A DNA stretch of 64,000 bases from Arthrobacter sp. QXT-31 (GTDB lineage Bacteria > Actinomycetota > Actinomycetes > Actinomycetales > Micrococcaceae), in contig NZ_CP019304.1 in NCBI RefSeq assembly GCF_001969265.1, forward strand, positions 3,534,001 to 3,598,000, read 5' to 3'. The translations under genes and the position numbers were made by a program. The notes beneath the pieces were generated by a model. The model had not been told where the DNA came from. It worked only from the letters and a program-made list of their open reading frames with translations, and did not search any database. This document shows, piece by piece, positions 18,087-25,141 of the stretch. Numbering within the stretch: the first letter of the stretch is position 1; every line of letters begins with the position of its first letter.

Positions 18087-18341
18087 ATGACCCACAAGGC
18101 CGTCCGCTACGTCACCAAGTCCACCGCGGCAGCCGCCGGGACCATCGCCACGGCCGCCTCTTCCGTGGCGGCCGCTGCCGTGGCCGCATCCATCATCCTT
18201 AGCCCCGTAGCCGACGCCTCGACCCGGCTGGAGGGAGTGCAGGCGGATCTCCAGCGGGCCGTGCAGCTCAACCAGATCACCGAGGAGCAGGCGCTGCGGT
18301 TCCAGGCCAAGCTCGCCGGCCGGATCCTCGGCGAAGCCTGA
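18087..18341 (+). CDS. Small Ala-rich protein of unknown function
   Basis: An 84-residue ORF starting at ATG 18087 with AAGGA seven bases upstream. The N-terminal half is an Ala/Ser/Thr-rich hydrophobic stretch after KAVRYVTKS, like a signal peptide or membrane anchor; the C-terminal half (RLEGVQADLQRAVQLNQITEEQALRFQAKLAGRI) should be helical. I do not recognise a family. The same frame extends to 17829 but that part overlaps yajQ antisense and lacks a ribosome site. Confidence 0.65.
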   Translation: MTHKAVRYVTKSTAAAAGTIATAASSVAAAAVAASIILSPVADASTRLEGVQADLQRAVQLNQITEEQALRFQAKLAGRILGEA

Positions 18342-18457
18342 TTTCGCGGGCGTTTCGGGCTCGGCGGCGCTCGATTCGATTCTTGGGCAGAAGTTCTGTA
18401 AGGTTGTCTTGCCCGCGGGGATGGAAACAAAACCGGGGTGATCTTCTTTTGAAGTTC

Positions 18458-18539
18458 GGCAGATTACCCGAGCGGCCAAAGGGGGCTGACTGTAAATCAG
18501 CTGGCAACGCCTACGGGGGTTCGAATCCCTCATCTGCCA
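18458..18539 (+). tRNA. tRNA-Tyr (anticodon GTA)
   Basis: Acceptor arms GGCAGAT (18458-18464) and ATCTGCC (18532-18538) pair perfectly. The anticodon loop CTGTAAA carries GTA. An extra arm between anticodon and T stems and the length of 82 fit a class II tRNA-Tyr. The T loop reads TTCGAAT. CCA is not encoded. Confidence 0.95.
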
Positions 18540-18546
18540 CATTGTG

Positions 18547-18583
18547 AAAGGCCTCCGGAACCTACTGGTTCCGGAGGCCTTTT
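18547..18583 (+). terminator. Terminator of tRNA-Tyr
   Basis: AAAGGCCTCCGGAACC (18547-18562) pairs perfectly with 18567-18582, loop TACT, ending in TTTT. Confidence 0.9.
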
Positions 18584-18617
18584 GCTTGCCGGTCCTGCTT
18601 TCTTGGGTTCCGCAGAC

Positions 18618-19352
18618 CTAGGGAGCAGGATCGCGCCGCAGCTCGGCGATCTCGCGTCTAAGGGCGGCGACCTCGGCTGCCAGTTCGCCCACCTCCGTCA
18701 GTACCGGCTCCTCGGCCGACTCGGCCGCTGCCACCGTTGTTTCTTCGACCCGGCGCACCAGCCACGAGGCAATGGCGGCCGTCACCACGCCCAGAACCGC
18801 AATGCCGCTCATCATCAGCGCCGCCGCCACGAGGCGGCCGAGCCCAGTCACCGGGTACATATCGCCGTAGCCCACCGTGGTGATGGTGGCCACGGCCCAC
18901 CACACGGCGTCGCCGAACGTGAGGATCTTGGCATCCGGAGCGGACTGCTCGACGTCGAGAACGGCCAGGGCGCCGACGAACACCAGCAGGGCTGCGGAGG
19001 CGGCCACGTAGGTCACCACCCTGCCGCGCAGCGTTTCACCCACGGTCCGGTGGAGCACCGACAGCAGGGTCACCAGGCGGAGCAGCCGCAGGGGGCGGAA
19101 GAACGGCAGGGCGACGATCAGCAGTTCGTGCAGGTTCCGGACAAACCAGCGCCAGCGGTCTTCTGCCAGCCACAGGTTGGCCGCATAGTCCAGCACGAAA
19201 ATGCCCCACGTGGTCCACATGGTGGCCTCGAGCCACTCGGCTCCGCGGCCTTCCATCCTGCCGATCACCTGCCACGCGTACGCCGCCAGGAACACGATGG
19301 CCGTCCCCATTAGCGGCCATTCGGCAAGGTCCCGGTAGCGTTGCTGAGTCAT
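18618..19352 (-). CDS. Voltage-gated-type potassium channel (ion_trans family)
   Basis: A 244-residue membrane channel subunit. Hydrophobic segments match S1-S4 (about 14-30, 42-60, 74-84, 86-101), with an S4-like FRPLRLLRLV arginine ladder, then S5 (113-132), pore helix and the K+ selectivity filter TVGYGD at 159-164, and S6 (about 168-192). Residues 197-240 (RRVEETTVAAAESAEEP... LRREIAELRRD) form a probable tetramerising coiled coil. ATG 19352 is preferred over 19358 because TAAGAT lies seven bases before it, the spacing seen at other leaderless genes here. Confidence 0.9.
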   Translation of the reverse strand: MTQQRYRDLAEWPLMGTAIVFLAAYAWQVIGRMEGRGAEWLEATMWTTWGIFVLDYAANLWLAEDRWRWFVRNLHELLIVALPFFRPLRLLRLVTLLSVLHRTVGETLRGRVVTYVAASAALLVFVGALAVLDVEQSAPDAKILTFGDAVWWAVATITTVGYGDMYPVTGLGRLVAAALMMSGIAVLGVVTAAIASWLVRRVEETTVAAAESAEEPVLTEVGELAAEVAALRREIAELRRDPAP

Positions 19353-19359
19353 GGGCATG

Positions 19360-19365
19360 ATCTTA
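19360..19365 (-). promoter_or_regulatory. -10 hexamer TAAGAT, 7 nt before ATG 19352
   Basis: Reads TAAGAT-CATGCCC-ATG; it decides between two close ATG codons. Confidence 0.5.
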
Positions 19366-19449
19366 CGGGCGGGGCCGGAGCAGCCGCGCCCGTTCCCGGC
19401 CGGGAATTCCTGGTGTCCCGGCCGGTCCCGAACCCGTCGCGGAATCCGG

Positions 19450-20469
19450 TCAGTTCAGCGCTATGACGAGCATCTGGGTGGTGCCGGGGATGCAGGTCTG
19501 CAGGACCGCCCGGGGGAAGCCGCCGAACACTGCAGCGACATGATTGGTGGTCCCGGGGTTCGGCACCTGGCCGCGGGCCGATACCAGGTAGGAGCCGTAG
19601 CCCGGAATGTCCACACGCTCACCGACACCGATTCCGGAGAAGCGCGCCCAGCCGCCGCAGAAATCGTGCTCCGTGATGAAGAGCGAGTACCCGTCGGTGG
19701 GCGTGAAATGGATGGGCCCGATGCAGGCGTCCACCATCGCCTGGCCGCCGGCGCCGGCCACGTAGATGGTCCGTACGGCCGGGGCTGGAGCAGGAGCCGG
19801 CGCAGGTGCGGGCGCTGGCGCGGGTGCAGGAGCAGGAACAAGCGCGGGAGCCGGTGCGGGCGCCGACACCGCGGGTCCGGTCAGCTTGAGCGTCTGGCCG
19901 GGAAAGATGACGGAGCTGGGTCCAAGGCCGTTGGCTGCGAGCATCCCCGCGGTGCTGACGTTGAAGCGTGCTGCAATCGAACTGACCGTGTCGCCGGCAA
20001 CCACCCGGTATGTTGTCGGCTTCGGCGCAGGGGCCGGCGCAGCTTTGCGGACGATTGCCGTTTTCGCCGGCACCTTGGCGGCGGTTGGTGCTTTGGCGGC
20101 TGCCTTCGCTGCCGTCTTGGGCCCGGTCTTCACGGGTGCCTTCGCTGCAGGCGCCGCGGTCGCGGGTGCTGCCAGGGCCTTCGCCGGTGCATTGGCCGCC
20201 GGCGCCGCTGCTGCGGAGGGGGCCGAGGGTGCTGTCTGTTCGACGGCGACAAGCTGGCCGACGGCGGCGGCCGGGTTCCCGCCGTCGGACGCTACCAGGG
20301 CACTGACGCCCGCGGAGGCCGCCAACAGGGCGGCGGATACCGCGGCGGAAATGACCAGCAGCCGGGCGGCCGGCCTTCCGGCCAGCGGTCCATGCCGCCC
20401 TAAGGCGGGTTCGGCGAAGCTGTTGTGGCCAGAGGTATCGGGGGGATCTGGCGTCTCCTGTTGGTTCAT
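19450..20469 (-). CDS. Membrane-anchored LysM protein with a degenerate sortase-like C-terminal domain
   Basis: A 339-residue protein: short cytoplasmic N-terminus, one membrane anchor (36-60), an Ala/Pro/Lys-rich spacer (70-150), a LysM peptidoglycan-binding domain (152-196, TTYRVVAGDTVSSIAARFN), a Pro-Ala spacer (200-232) and a 105-residue C-terminal domain. The last domain reads like a sortase beta-barrel: His268 in TEHDFCGGW, GVGERVDIPGYGSYLV, and LQTC (Cys326) followed by Pro, but no Arg follows Cys326, so the usual His-Cys-Arg triad is incomplete. ATG 20469 has AAAGG upstream. Anchor plus LysM place it at the cell wall. Sortase-like ancestry is my reading of motifs. Confidence 0.75.
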   Translation of the reverse strand: MNQQETPDPPDTSGHNSFAEPALGRHGPLAGRPAARLLVISAAVSAALLAASAGVSALVASDGGNPAAAVGQLVAVEQTAPSAPSAAAAPAANAPAKALAAPATAAPAAKAPVKTGPKTAAKAAAKAPTAAKVPAKTAIVRKAAPAPAPKPTTYRVVAGDTVSSIAARFNVSTAGMLAANGLGPSSVIFPGQTLKLTGPAVSAPAPAPALVPAPAPAPAPAPAPAPAPAPAVRTIYVAGAGGQAMVDACIGPIHFTPTDGYSLFITEHDFCGGWARFSGIGVGERVDIPGYGSYLVSARGQVPNPGTTNHVAAVFGGFPRAVLQTCIPGTTQMLVIALN

Positions 20470-20867
20470 GGCGGACCTTTGCGTGATGCGCAGGCGGATG
20501 TCCGGGTGCGCGGCGGACGGTGACGCGCAGACACAGGAGTCGCTCGGGCCCACGGGGGCGGAAGCACGGCATATGGGGGCGCATGACCGCTATTCAGAAG
20601 TGGTGCACGCTCGCTAACGTGCCGGCCCCAGCCTGATTCGAGTGTAGGAAGCACCGGGCGGGCGGTGCACGAGTAGGAAATACTCGTTTTTCCGGGAGCA
20701 GGCACTTGTTTTCCGCAGAAGCCGCAGATTTTCCGGATGCCGGACGGGCCCTGACGCCCCGGGCAACGGGTGTACTTCGGCCGGCATGGAATATTCCCGG
20801 TGACGCGGGGAGCGAACAAGACTCCGGGCCGCGGGACTTCCGGACACGGCTCGCGTACGGTTGAACC
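20470..20867. other. 398-bp gap between the LysM gene and thioredoxin
   Basis: No convincing gene. It should hold the divergent promoters. Two small hairpins adjoin: GCACCG...CGGTGC (20651-20668) and ACGAGTA-GGAAA-TACTCGT (20669-20687), the second followed by a T run like a terminator although no rightward gene precedes it. The 20594-21262 minus-strand frame is an antisense shadow of thioredoxin. Confidence 0.5.
20856..20861 (+). promoter_or_regulatory. -10 hexamer TACGGT, 6 nt before ATG 20868
   Basis: Reads TACGGT-TGAACC-ATG. Confidence 0.5.
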
Positions 20868-21305
20868 ATGGCTACCGTTGACATCACAGGTGAACAGTTC
20901 GCATCGACCATCGAGGGCAATGACATTGTCCTGGTGGACTTCTGGGCTGAATGGTGCGGCCCCTGCCGCCAGTTCGCTCCCACGTTCTCCGCGGCGTCCG
21001 AGAAGCACCCGGACGTCGTCTTCGCGAAAGTGGACACCGAAGCCGAGCAGCAGCTCGCAGCGGAGGCAGGCATCTCCTCGATCCCCACGCTGATGGCATT
21101 CCGCGAGAAGGTGCTGGTGTTCTCGCAGCCCGGCGCGCTGCCCGCCGCGCAGCTAGAGCAGGTCATCGACGCCGTCAAGGCCCTCGACATGGAGGAAGTC
21201 CACGCGCACGTGGCCCGCTCCCAGGCCGAGGCTGCCGCAGCGGCCGGCAACGCCCCAGCCAAGAACGCCGGACCGCAGGACGGCTCGCAGATCCCGGACT
21301 TCTAA
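20868..21305 (+). CDS. Thioredoxin with a C-terminal Ala-rich extension
   Basis: A 145-residue thioredoxin. The active site WCGPC is at residues 29-33, the cis-proline loop SSIPTLM near 68-74, and VDFWAEW before the active site is canonical. Residues 1-105 are a full thioredoxin fold; the remaining 40 residues (HAHVARSQAEAAAAAGNAPAKNAG...) are an added tail of unknown role, predicted helical then disordered. No signal peptide: cytoplasmic disulfide reduction. Monocistronic with its own terminator. Confidence 0.93.
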   Translation: MATVDITGEQFASTIEGNDIVLVDFWAEWCGPCRQFAPTFSAASEKHPDVVFAKVDTEAEQQLAAEAGISSIPTLMAFREKVLVFSQPGALPAAQLEQVIDAVKALDMEEVHAHVARSQAEAAAAAGNAPAKNAGPQDGSQIPDF

Positions 21306-21325
21306 GCGCTCTCTCTTAACCAGAA

Positions 21326-21364
21326 AACGCGGGGTCATTCTCTGGCAGAGAATGACCCCGCGTT
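21326..21364. terminator. 18-bp perfect hairpin between convergent genes
   Basis: AACGCGGGGTCATTCTCT (21326-21343) pairs perfectly with 21347-21364, loop GGC. It serves thioredoxin and, from the other side, the monooxygenase gene. Confidence 0.85.
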
Positions 21365-21380
21365 GTTCGTTGCCGAAAAA

Positions 21381-21659
21381 CTAGAGGCGTTCCACCTTGA
21401 CCGGTTCGGCCAGCAGCGCGCTGAGGGATTCGTTCAGGTCCTGCAGGGCGATGCCCTTGGAGTGCGCGTCGAGGGCCTCTTCCGACTCCCAGCGCTCAGT
21501 CAGGACCAGCTTCTCCTCCGTCGCCTCGGTGAGCTCGTACCGGATGCAGCCGGGCTCGTTGACTACCTCGTCGATGGCGATTTCCAGGGCGAGCTTCACA
21601 CGGAAGAATTCGCCGTCGTTGGGGATGAACGTGGCCTGCAGGTCGATGGGTGCACTCAT
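21381..21659 (-). CDS. Antibiotic-biosynthesis-monooxygenase (ABM) fold protein, quinol monooxygenase-like
   Basis: A 92-residue protein with the dimeric ferredoxin-like ABM fold: PGCIRYELTEATEEKLVLTERWESEEALDAH is the family core. Members oxidise quinols without cofactors (YgiN) or handle haem; no specific substrate is visible. ATG 21659 (MSAPIDLQAT) is preferred over the longer frame to 21761, since TATTGT lies seven bases upstream and the extension is not protein-like. Confidence 0.85.
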   Translation of the reverse strand: MSAPIDLQATFIPNDGEFFRVKLALEIAIDEVVNEPGCIRYELTEATEEKLVLTERWESEEALDAHSKGIALQDLNESLSALLAEPVKVERL

Positions 21660-21666
21660 GGATTTC

Positions 21667-21672
21667 ACAATA
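21667..21672 (-). promoter_or_regulatory. -10 hexamer TATTGT, 7 nt before ATG 21659
   Basis: Reads TATTGT-GAAATCC-ATG on the minus strand. Confidence 0.5.
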
Positions 21673-21747
21673 CCGGCCCGCGGCAGTGCGCCCTGACCGG
21701 TTACGTCAAGCGGCCCCGTACTGCTTCTCTGGCATCCGCCCAGTTGA

Positions 21748-21753
21748 TAGCGT
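21748..21753 (+). promoter_or_regulatory. -10 hexamer TAGCGT, 6 nt before ATG 21760
   Basis: Reads TAGCGT-GCCACC-ATG. Confidence 0.45.
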
Positions 21754-21759
21754 GCCACC

Positions 21760-23433
21760 ATGCGCGCTTACACCGCCGGGGACGCAGACGTCCCCCTGCT
21801 CGAGGAAACCATCGGCCAGAACTTTGAGCGCGTGGTGGCGCAGTTCCCGCTGCATGACGCGCTGATCGAAGCCGCCCCCGTGCCGGGCGCGGATGCCCGC
21901 CGCTGGAGCTACACCAAACTGAACGACGACGTCGACCGGCTGTCCCGCGGGCTCCTCGCCTTGGGCGTCGCGAAGGGTGAGCGGATCGGCATCTGGAGCC
22001 CGAACTGCGCGGAATGGACCATCCTGCAGTACGCCACCGCGAAGATCGGGGCGGTCCTGGTGAACGTGAACCCTTCGTACCGCAGCCACGAGCTGGAGTT
22101 CGTGGTGAAACAAAACGGCATGCGGATGCTGGTCACGGCACCCTCGGACCGGAACAGCGACTACGTGGGCATGGCCCGCCAGGCGCTCGCCGAATGCCCC
22201 GACCTCCGCGAGCTCGTGTTCCTGCCGGATTTCGGATTGGAGGGGCTCGACGCCGGCGTCCCCCTAAGTGAGCAGGAGCTCACCTACGCTGAGCTGCTGA
22301 AGCGGGCTGACGCCGTCGGGCATTCTGTCCTGCTGGCCCGCATGGCCGGCCTCGGTCCGCACGATCCCGTCAACCTGCAGTACACCTCCGGAACCACAGG
22401 CTTCCCCAAGGGCGCCACGCTGACGCACCACAACATCCTCAATAACGGGTACGCCATCGGCGAGCTGCTGGGGTACACCGAGCACGACCGGGTGGTGATT
22501 CCGGTGCCTTTCTACCACTGCTTCGGAATGGTGATCGGGAACCTGAACGCACTGAGCCACGGCGCCGCGACGATCATTCCGGGACGGGGCTTCACGCCGG
22601 CCGCCGCGCTGGAGGCCGTGCAGGATTTCGGCGGAACGTCGCTGTACGGGGTTCCCACCATGTTCATCGCCGAGCTCGCGCTGCCCGACTTCGCCTCGTA
22701 CGACCTCTCCACGCTCCGCACCGGGGTGATGGCCGGCTCGCCGTGCCCCATCGAGGTGATGAACCGGGTGATTTCCGAGATGAACATGAAGGACGTGGCC
22801 ATCTGTTACGGCATGACGGAGACGTCGCCGGTGTCCACCATGACCCGCGCCGGCGACACCCTGCAGCAGCGGACGGAAACCGTAGGACGCACCATGCCGC
22901 GGCTGGAAAGCAAGATCGTGGATCTGGCCGGGGAGGTCGTGGAGCGGGGCGAGATCGGTGAACTGTGTACCCGCGGCTACGCCGTGATGCAGGGGTACTG
23001 GAACCAGCCCGAGAAAACAGCCGAGGCCATCGATGCGGACGGCTGGATGCACACCGGGGACCTGGCGCGGATGGACGACGACGGGTACGTGGTGATCGAG
23101 GGCCGGATGAAGGACATGGTGATCCGCGGCGGCGAGAACATCTACCCGCGCGAGATCGAGGAGTTCCTCTACACGCACCCGTCCGTCCAGGACGTGCAGG
23201 TGATCGGAGTCCCGGACGCCAAGTACGGCGAGGAACTCATGGCCTGCGTCATCCTCAAGCCCGGGGCCGCGCCGCTGGACGCCGCGGCGGTGGCGGAGTT
23301 CTGCCGCGGAAAGCTGGCGCACTTCAAGGTGCCCCGCTACGTCGAGGTGCGGGACAGCTTCCCCATGACGGTGTCCGGCAAGATCCGCAAGGTGGAGATG
23401 CGCGAGGAAGCCGTCGCCCGCCTGGGTCTCTGA
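21760..23433 (+). CDS. Acyl-CoA synthetase (AMP-binding, FadD-like)
   Basis: A 557-residue adenylate-forming enzyme that activates a carboxylic acid to acyl-AMP and then acyl-CoA. The P-loop-like motif YTSGTTGFPKG lies near residue 207, YGMTETSP near 349, and the hinge/C-terminal block HTGDLARMDDDGYVVIEGRMKDMVIRGGENIYPREIEE near 430. The catalytic Lys lies in TVSGKIRKVEM at the end. The sequence style suits medium- or long-chain fatty acids; chain length is not decided. Monocistronic, leaderless-type start. Confidence 0.92.
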   Translation: MRAYTAGDADVPLLEETIGQNFERVVAQFPLHDALIEAAPVPGADARRWSYTKLNDDVDRLSRGLLALGVAKGERIGIWSPNCAEWTILQYATAKIGAVLVNVNPSYRSHELEFVVKQNGMRMLVTAPSDRNSDYVGMARQALAECPDLRELVFLPDFGLEGLDAGVPLSEQELTYAELLKRADAVGHSVLLARMAGLGPHDPVNLQYTSGTTGFPKGATLTHHNILNNGYAIGELLGYTEHDRVVIPVPFYHCFGMVIGNLNALSHGAATIIPGRGFTPAAALEAVQDFGGTSLYGVPTMFIAELALPDFASYDLSTLRTGVMAGSPCPIEVMNRVISEMNMKDVAICYGMTETSPVSTMTRAGDTLQQRTETVGRTMPRLESKIVDLAGEVVERGEIGELCTRGYAVMQGYWNQPEKTAEAIDADGWMHTGDLARMDDDGYVVIEGRMKDMVIRGGENIYPREIEEFLYTHPSVQDVQVIGVPDAKYGEELMACVILKPGAAPLDAAAVAEFCRGKLAHFKVPRYVEVRDSFPMTVSGKIRKVEMREEAVARLGL

Positions 23434-23497
23434 GCGCGAGCGTACAGTTGTGGCCCTTGGAAAGCGCTTCCCTGGGGCCCCAACTGTACGTTCGCGC
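23434..23497. terminator. Long palindrome, family A, between convergent genes
   Basis: Left arm 23434-23456 begins GCGCGAGCGTACAGTTGTGG; right arm 23474-23497 is its near-perfect complement. The same arm recurs at 48855-48918. Confidence 0.75.
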
Positions 23498-23501
23498 CAG
23501 A

Positions 23502-24521
23502 TCAGTGGGCGCGGTGGTCCTGGATGGTCATTCGCGGGCCGAAGGTGGGTTTCCGGAAGCCGCTCAGGCCAAGCATCCGGACCACCCGCTGCCGGTGCCC
23601 TGCCCACGGCTCCAGCAGCGCCAACATCCCGGCGTCGTCGGTGCGCCGTCCGGTCAGCGCCGCGCCCACATAGGCGGCCAGGTGGTAGTCGCCCACGGCG
23701 ATGGAGTCCGGGCAGCCGTGCGTCCGCTGCACCACCTCCGCGGCCGTCCACACCCCGATCCCCGGGATGGTCTGCATCTTGGCGGCTGCCTCGGCCGCCG
23801 GCAGGGCAGCCAGGCGTTCAAGTGCGACGGCGGAACGCAGGGCGCGCATGACGGTCGCCGACCGCTGCGGGCCGACACCCGCCCGGTGCCATTCCCAGGA
23901 CGGGACGCGGAGCCAGCCCTCCGCGGTGGGCCGGACCAGCAGCCCGGGAGGTGCGACGGTACCGGCGCCGGGGGCGGGCGTTCCGTGCCGGTACATCAGG
24001 TAGCGGAAACCCCGCCGCGCCTCGATGACGGTGACCTTCTGCTCCAAAATGGTGGGTACAAGGGAATCAACCATCCGCCCGGTGGACGGCAGCCGGACTT
24101 CCGGGTTCCGGCGTCGGGCTTCGCGGACCATGCGGGGGAGCGTGGCGGCGAAGGAAGGCTCGTCGAATGCGGACCAGTCGTCGCCGGCACCGAGCAGCCG
24201 GGGAAGAGCTGCGAGGGCAGCACCGGAACCTGGACCCCAGGCCTGGGCATCGATGCAGGGGCCGCCGTCCGGCGCAGATCCGGCCCGGTCAGTCGGAGAT
24301 CCGGCCCGGTCATCTGCCACGGTGAGGCGCAGTGTCACCGGGCCATCCGGCGTCGTAAACGCCATCCACAGCCCGTCCGGCCGCGAGGAGAAGGAGGGGT
24401 CACCGTTGCCGCGCATCAGGATTCCGAGGGTGCGGCGCAGGTCATACGGGCCGCCCGGATGCCACCTCAGGGACGCGTCCGCCGCGGCGGCAAGCCGGGC
24501 GGGGGCGTCAGCAATGGTCAT
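23502..24521 (-). CDS. DNA-3-methyladenine glycosylase II-like (HhH-GPD) protein
   Basis: A 339-residue base-excision repair protein of the HhH-GPD superfamily. The helix-hairpin-helix and catalytic region is clear: LVPTILEQKVT, IPGIGVWTAAEVVQRTHGCPDSIAVGDYHL, where the Asp of VGDYHL is the expected catalytic residue as in AlkA. The N-terminal 120 residues resemble the AlkA-type partner domain. Substrate presumably alkylated or deaminated purines; not testable here. It converges on the acyl-CoA synthetase gene with a palindrome between. Confidence 0.87.
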   Translation of the reverse strand: MTIADAPARLAAAADASLRWHPGGPYDLRRTLGILMRGNGDPSFSSRPDGLWMAFTTPDGPVTLRLTVADDRAGSPTDRAGSAPDGGPCIDAQAWGPGSGAALAALPRLLGAGDDWSAFDEPSFAATLPRMVREARRRNPEVRLPSTGRMVDSLVPTILEQKVTVIEARRGFRYLMYRHGTPAPGAGTVAPPGLLVRPTAEGWLRVPSWEWHRAGVGPQRSATVMRALRSAVALERLAALPAAEAAAKMQTIPGIGVWTAAEVVQRTHGCPDSIAVGDYHLAAYVGAALTGRRTDDAGMLALLEPWAGHRQRVVRMLGLSGFRKPTFGPRMTIQDHRAH

Positions 24522-24613
24522 GCATTCATCGTCCCACGCCGGACTGACAAAGCTGCCGCCCGTCCCGCCGGGAGGGTTTCCACCAGGCCCTTAACCGGGG
24601 ATGGTGCCCGGAC

Positions 24614-24619
24614 TACAAT
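24614..24619 (+). promoter_or_regulatory. -10 hexamer TACAAT upstream of the VOC gene
   Basis: TACAAT, then seven bases to GTG 24627, which opens a 12-codon ORF ending at 24665. The VOC start is 55 bases downstream. Confidence 0.5.
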
Positions 24620-24626
24620 CCCCAGT

Positions 24627-24665
24627 GTGGCGCGGGTGGGCCGCGTCCCTTCCTTCGAGCTGTAG
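24627..24665 (+). CDS. Possible 12-residue leaderless upstream ORF
   Basis: GTG 24627 to TAG 24665 encodes VARVGRVPSFEL. It begins seven bases after TACAAT and stops ten bases before the VOC ATG, so its stop overlaps that gene's ribosome site (AGGTG). An alternative GTG at 24625 gives a different frame. Such short leaderless ORFs are known in actinobacteria; expression is unproven. Confidence 0.35.
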   Translation: MARVGRVPSFEL

Positions 24666-24674
24666 GTGATCGCA

Positions 24675-25076
24675 ATGGGTGGAGTGGTGCATTTCGAAAT
24701 CCCCGCGGACGACCAGGACCGCGCAAGAAACTTCTACAACCAGGCGCTCGGCTGGCGGATCGACCCCATGCCGGAAATGGATTACAACGTGGTGATCACC
24801 ACCCCGATGGACGAAAACGGCCGGCCTACGGAGCCGGGCGCCATCAACGGCGGCATGATGGCCAGGGAGGGGGAGCTGACCACGCCTGTCATCACCGTGG
24901 ACGTGGAGGACATCGATGCGACGCTGCGCACGGTTGAGCAGCTGGGCGGTTCGGTGGTGAAGCCCAAGGAGACCATCCCGGGCATGGGCCACTACGCCTA
25001 CTTCAAGGACACTGAGGGGAACATCCTGGGGCTCTGGGAGAACCTGCCGGCAGATGCAGGCGGCGCCGCCGGCTGA
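24675..25076 (+). CDS. VOC (glyoxalase/bleomycin-resistance fold) protein
   Basis: A 133-residue protein with paired beta-alpha-beta-beta-beta units. GGVVHFEIPADDQDRARNFYNQALGWRI gives the first metal-ligand His and the usual VOC start; GHYAYFKDTEGNILGLWE gives the terminal acidic ligand. Members act as dioxygenases, isomerases or binding proteins; the substrate is unknown. ATG 24675 is taken because AGGTG lies six bases upstream; an in-frame GTG at 24666 would add three residues. Confidence 0.88.
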   Translation: MGGVVHFEIPADDQDRARNFYNQALGWRIDPMPEMDYNVVITTPMDENGRPTEPGAINGGMMAREGELTTPVITVDVEDIDATLRTVEQLGGSVVKPKETIPGMGHYAYFKDTEGNILGLWENLPADAGGAAG

Positions 25077-25128
25077 GGCAAGCGGCCAACGTGGGCCGTG
25101 GCCGCGCGGGTGCCGCGGCCCAAGACGG

Positions 25129-25134
25129 TAAGTT
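25129..25134 (+). promoter_or_regulatory. -10 hexamer TAAGTT, 7 nt before ATG 25142
   Basis: Reads TAAGTT-GGTACCC-ATG; supports the short start of the beta-synthase. Confidence 0.45.
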
Positions 25135-25141
25135 GGTACCC

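Noticed and set aside
25081..25141. SAM-type riboswitch before the trans-sulfuration genes
   Set aside because: Only 65 bp separate the VOC stop and cbs start, with a leaderless hexamer; no room or consensus for a riboswitch.
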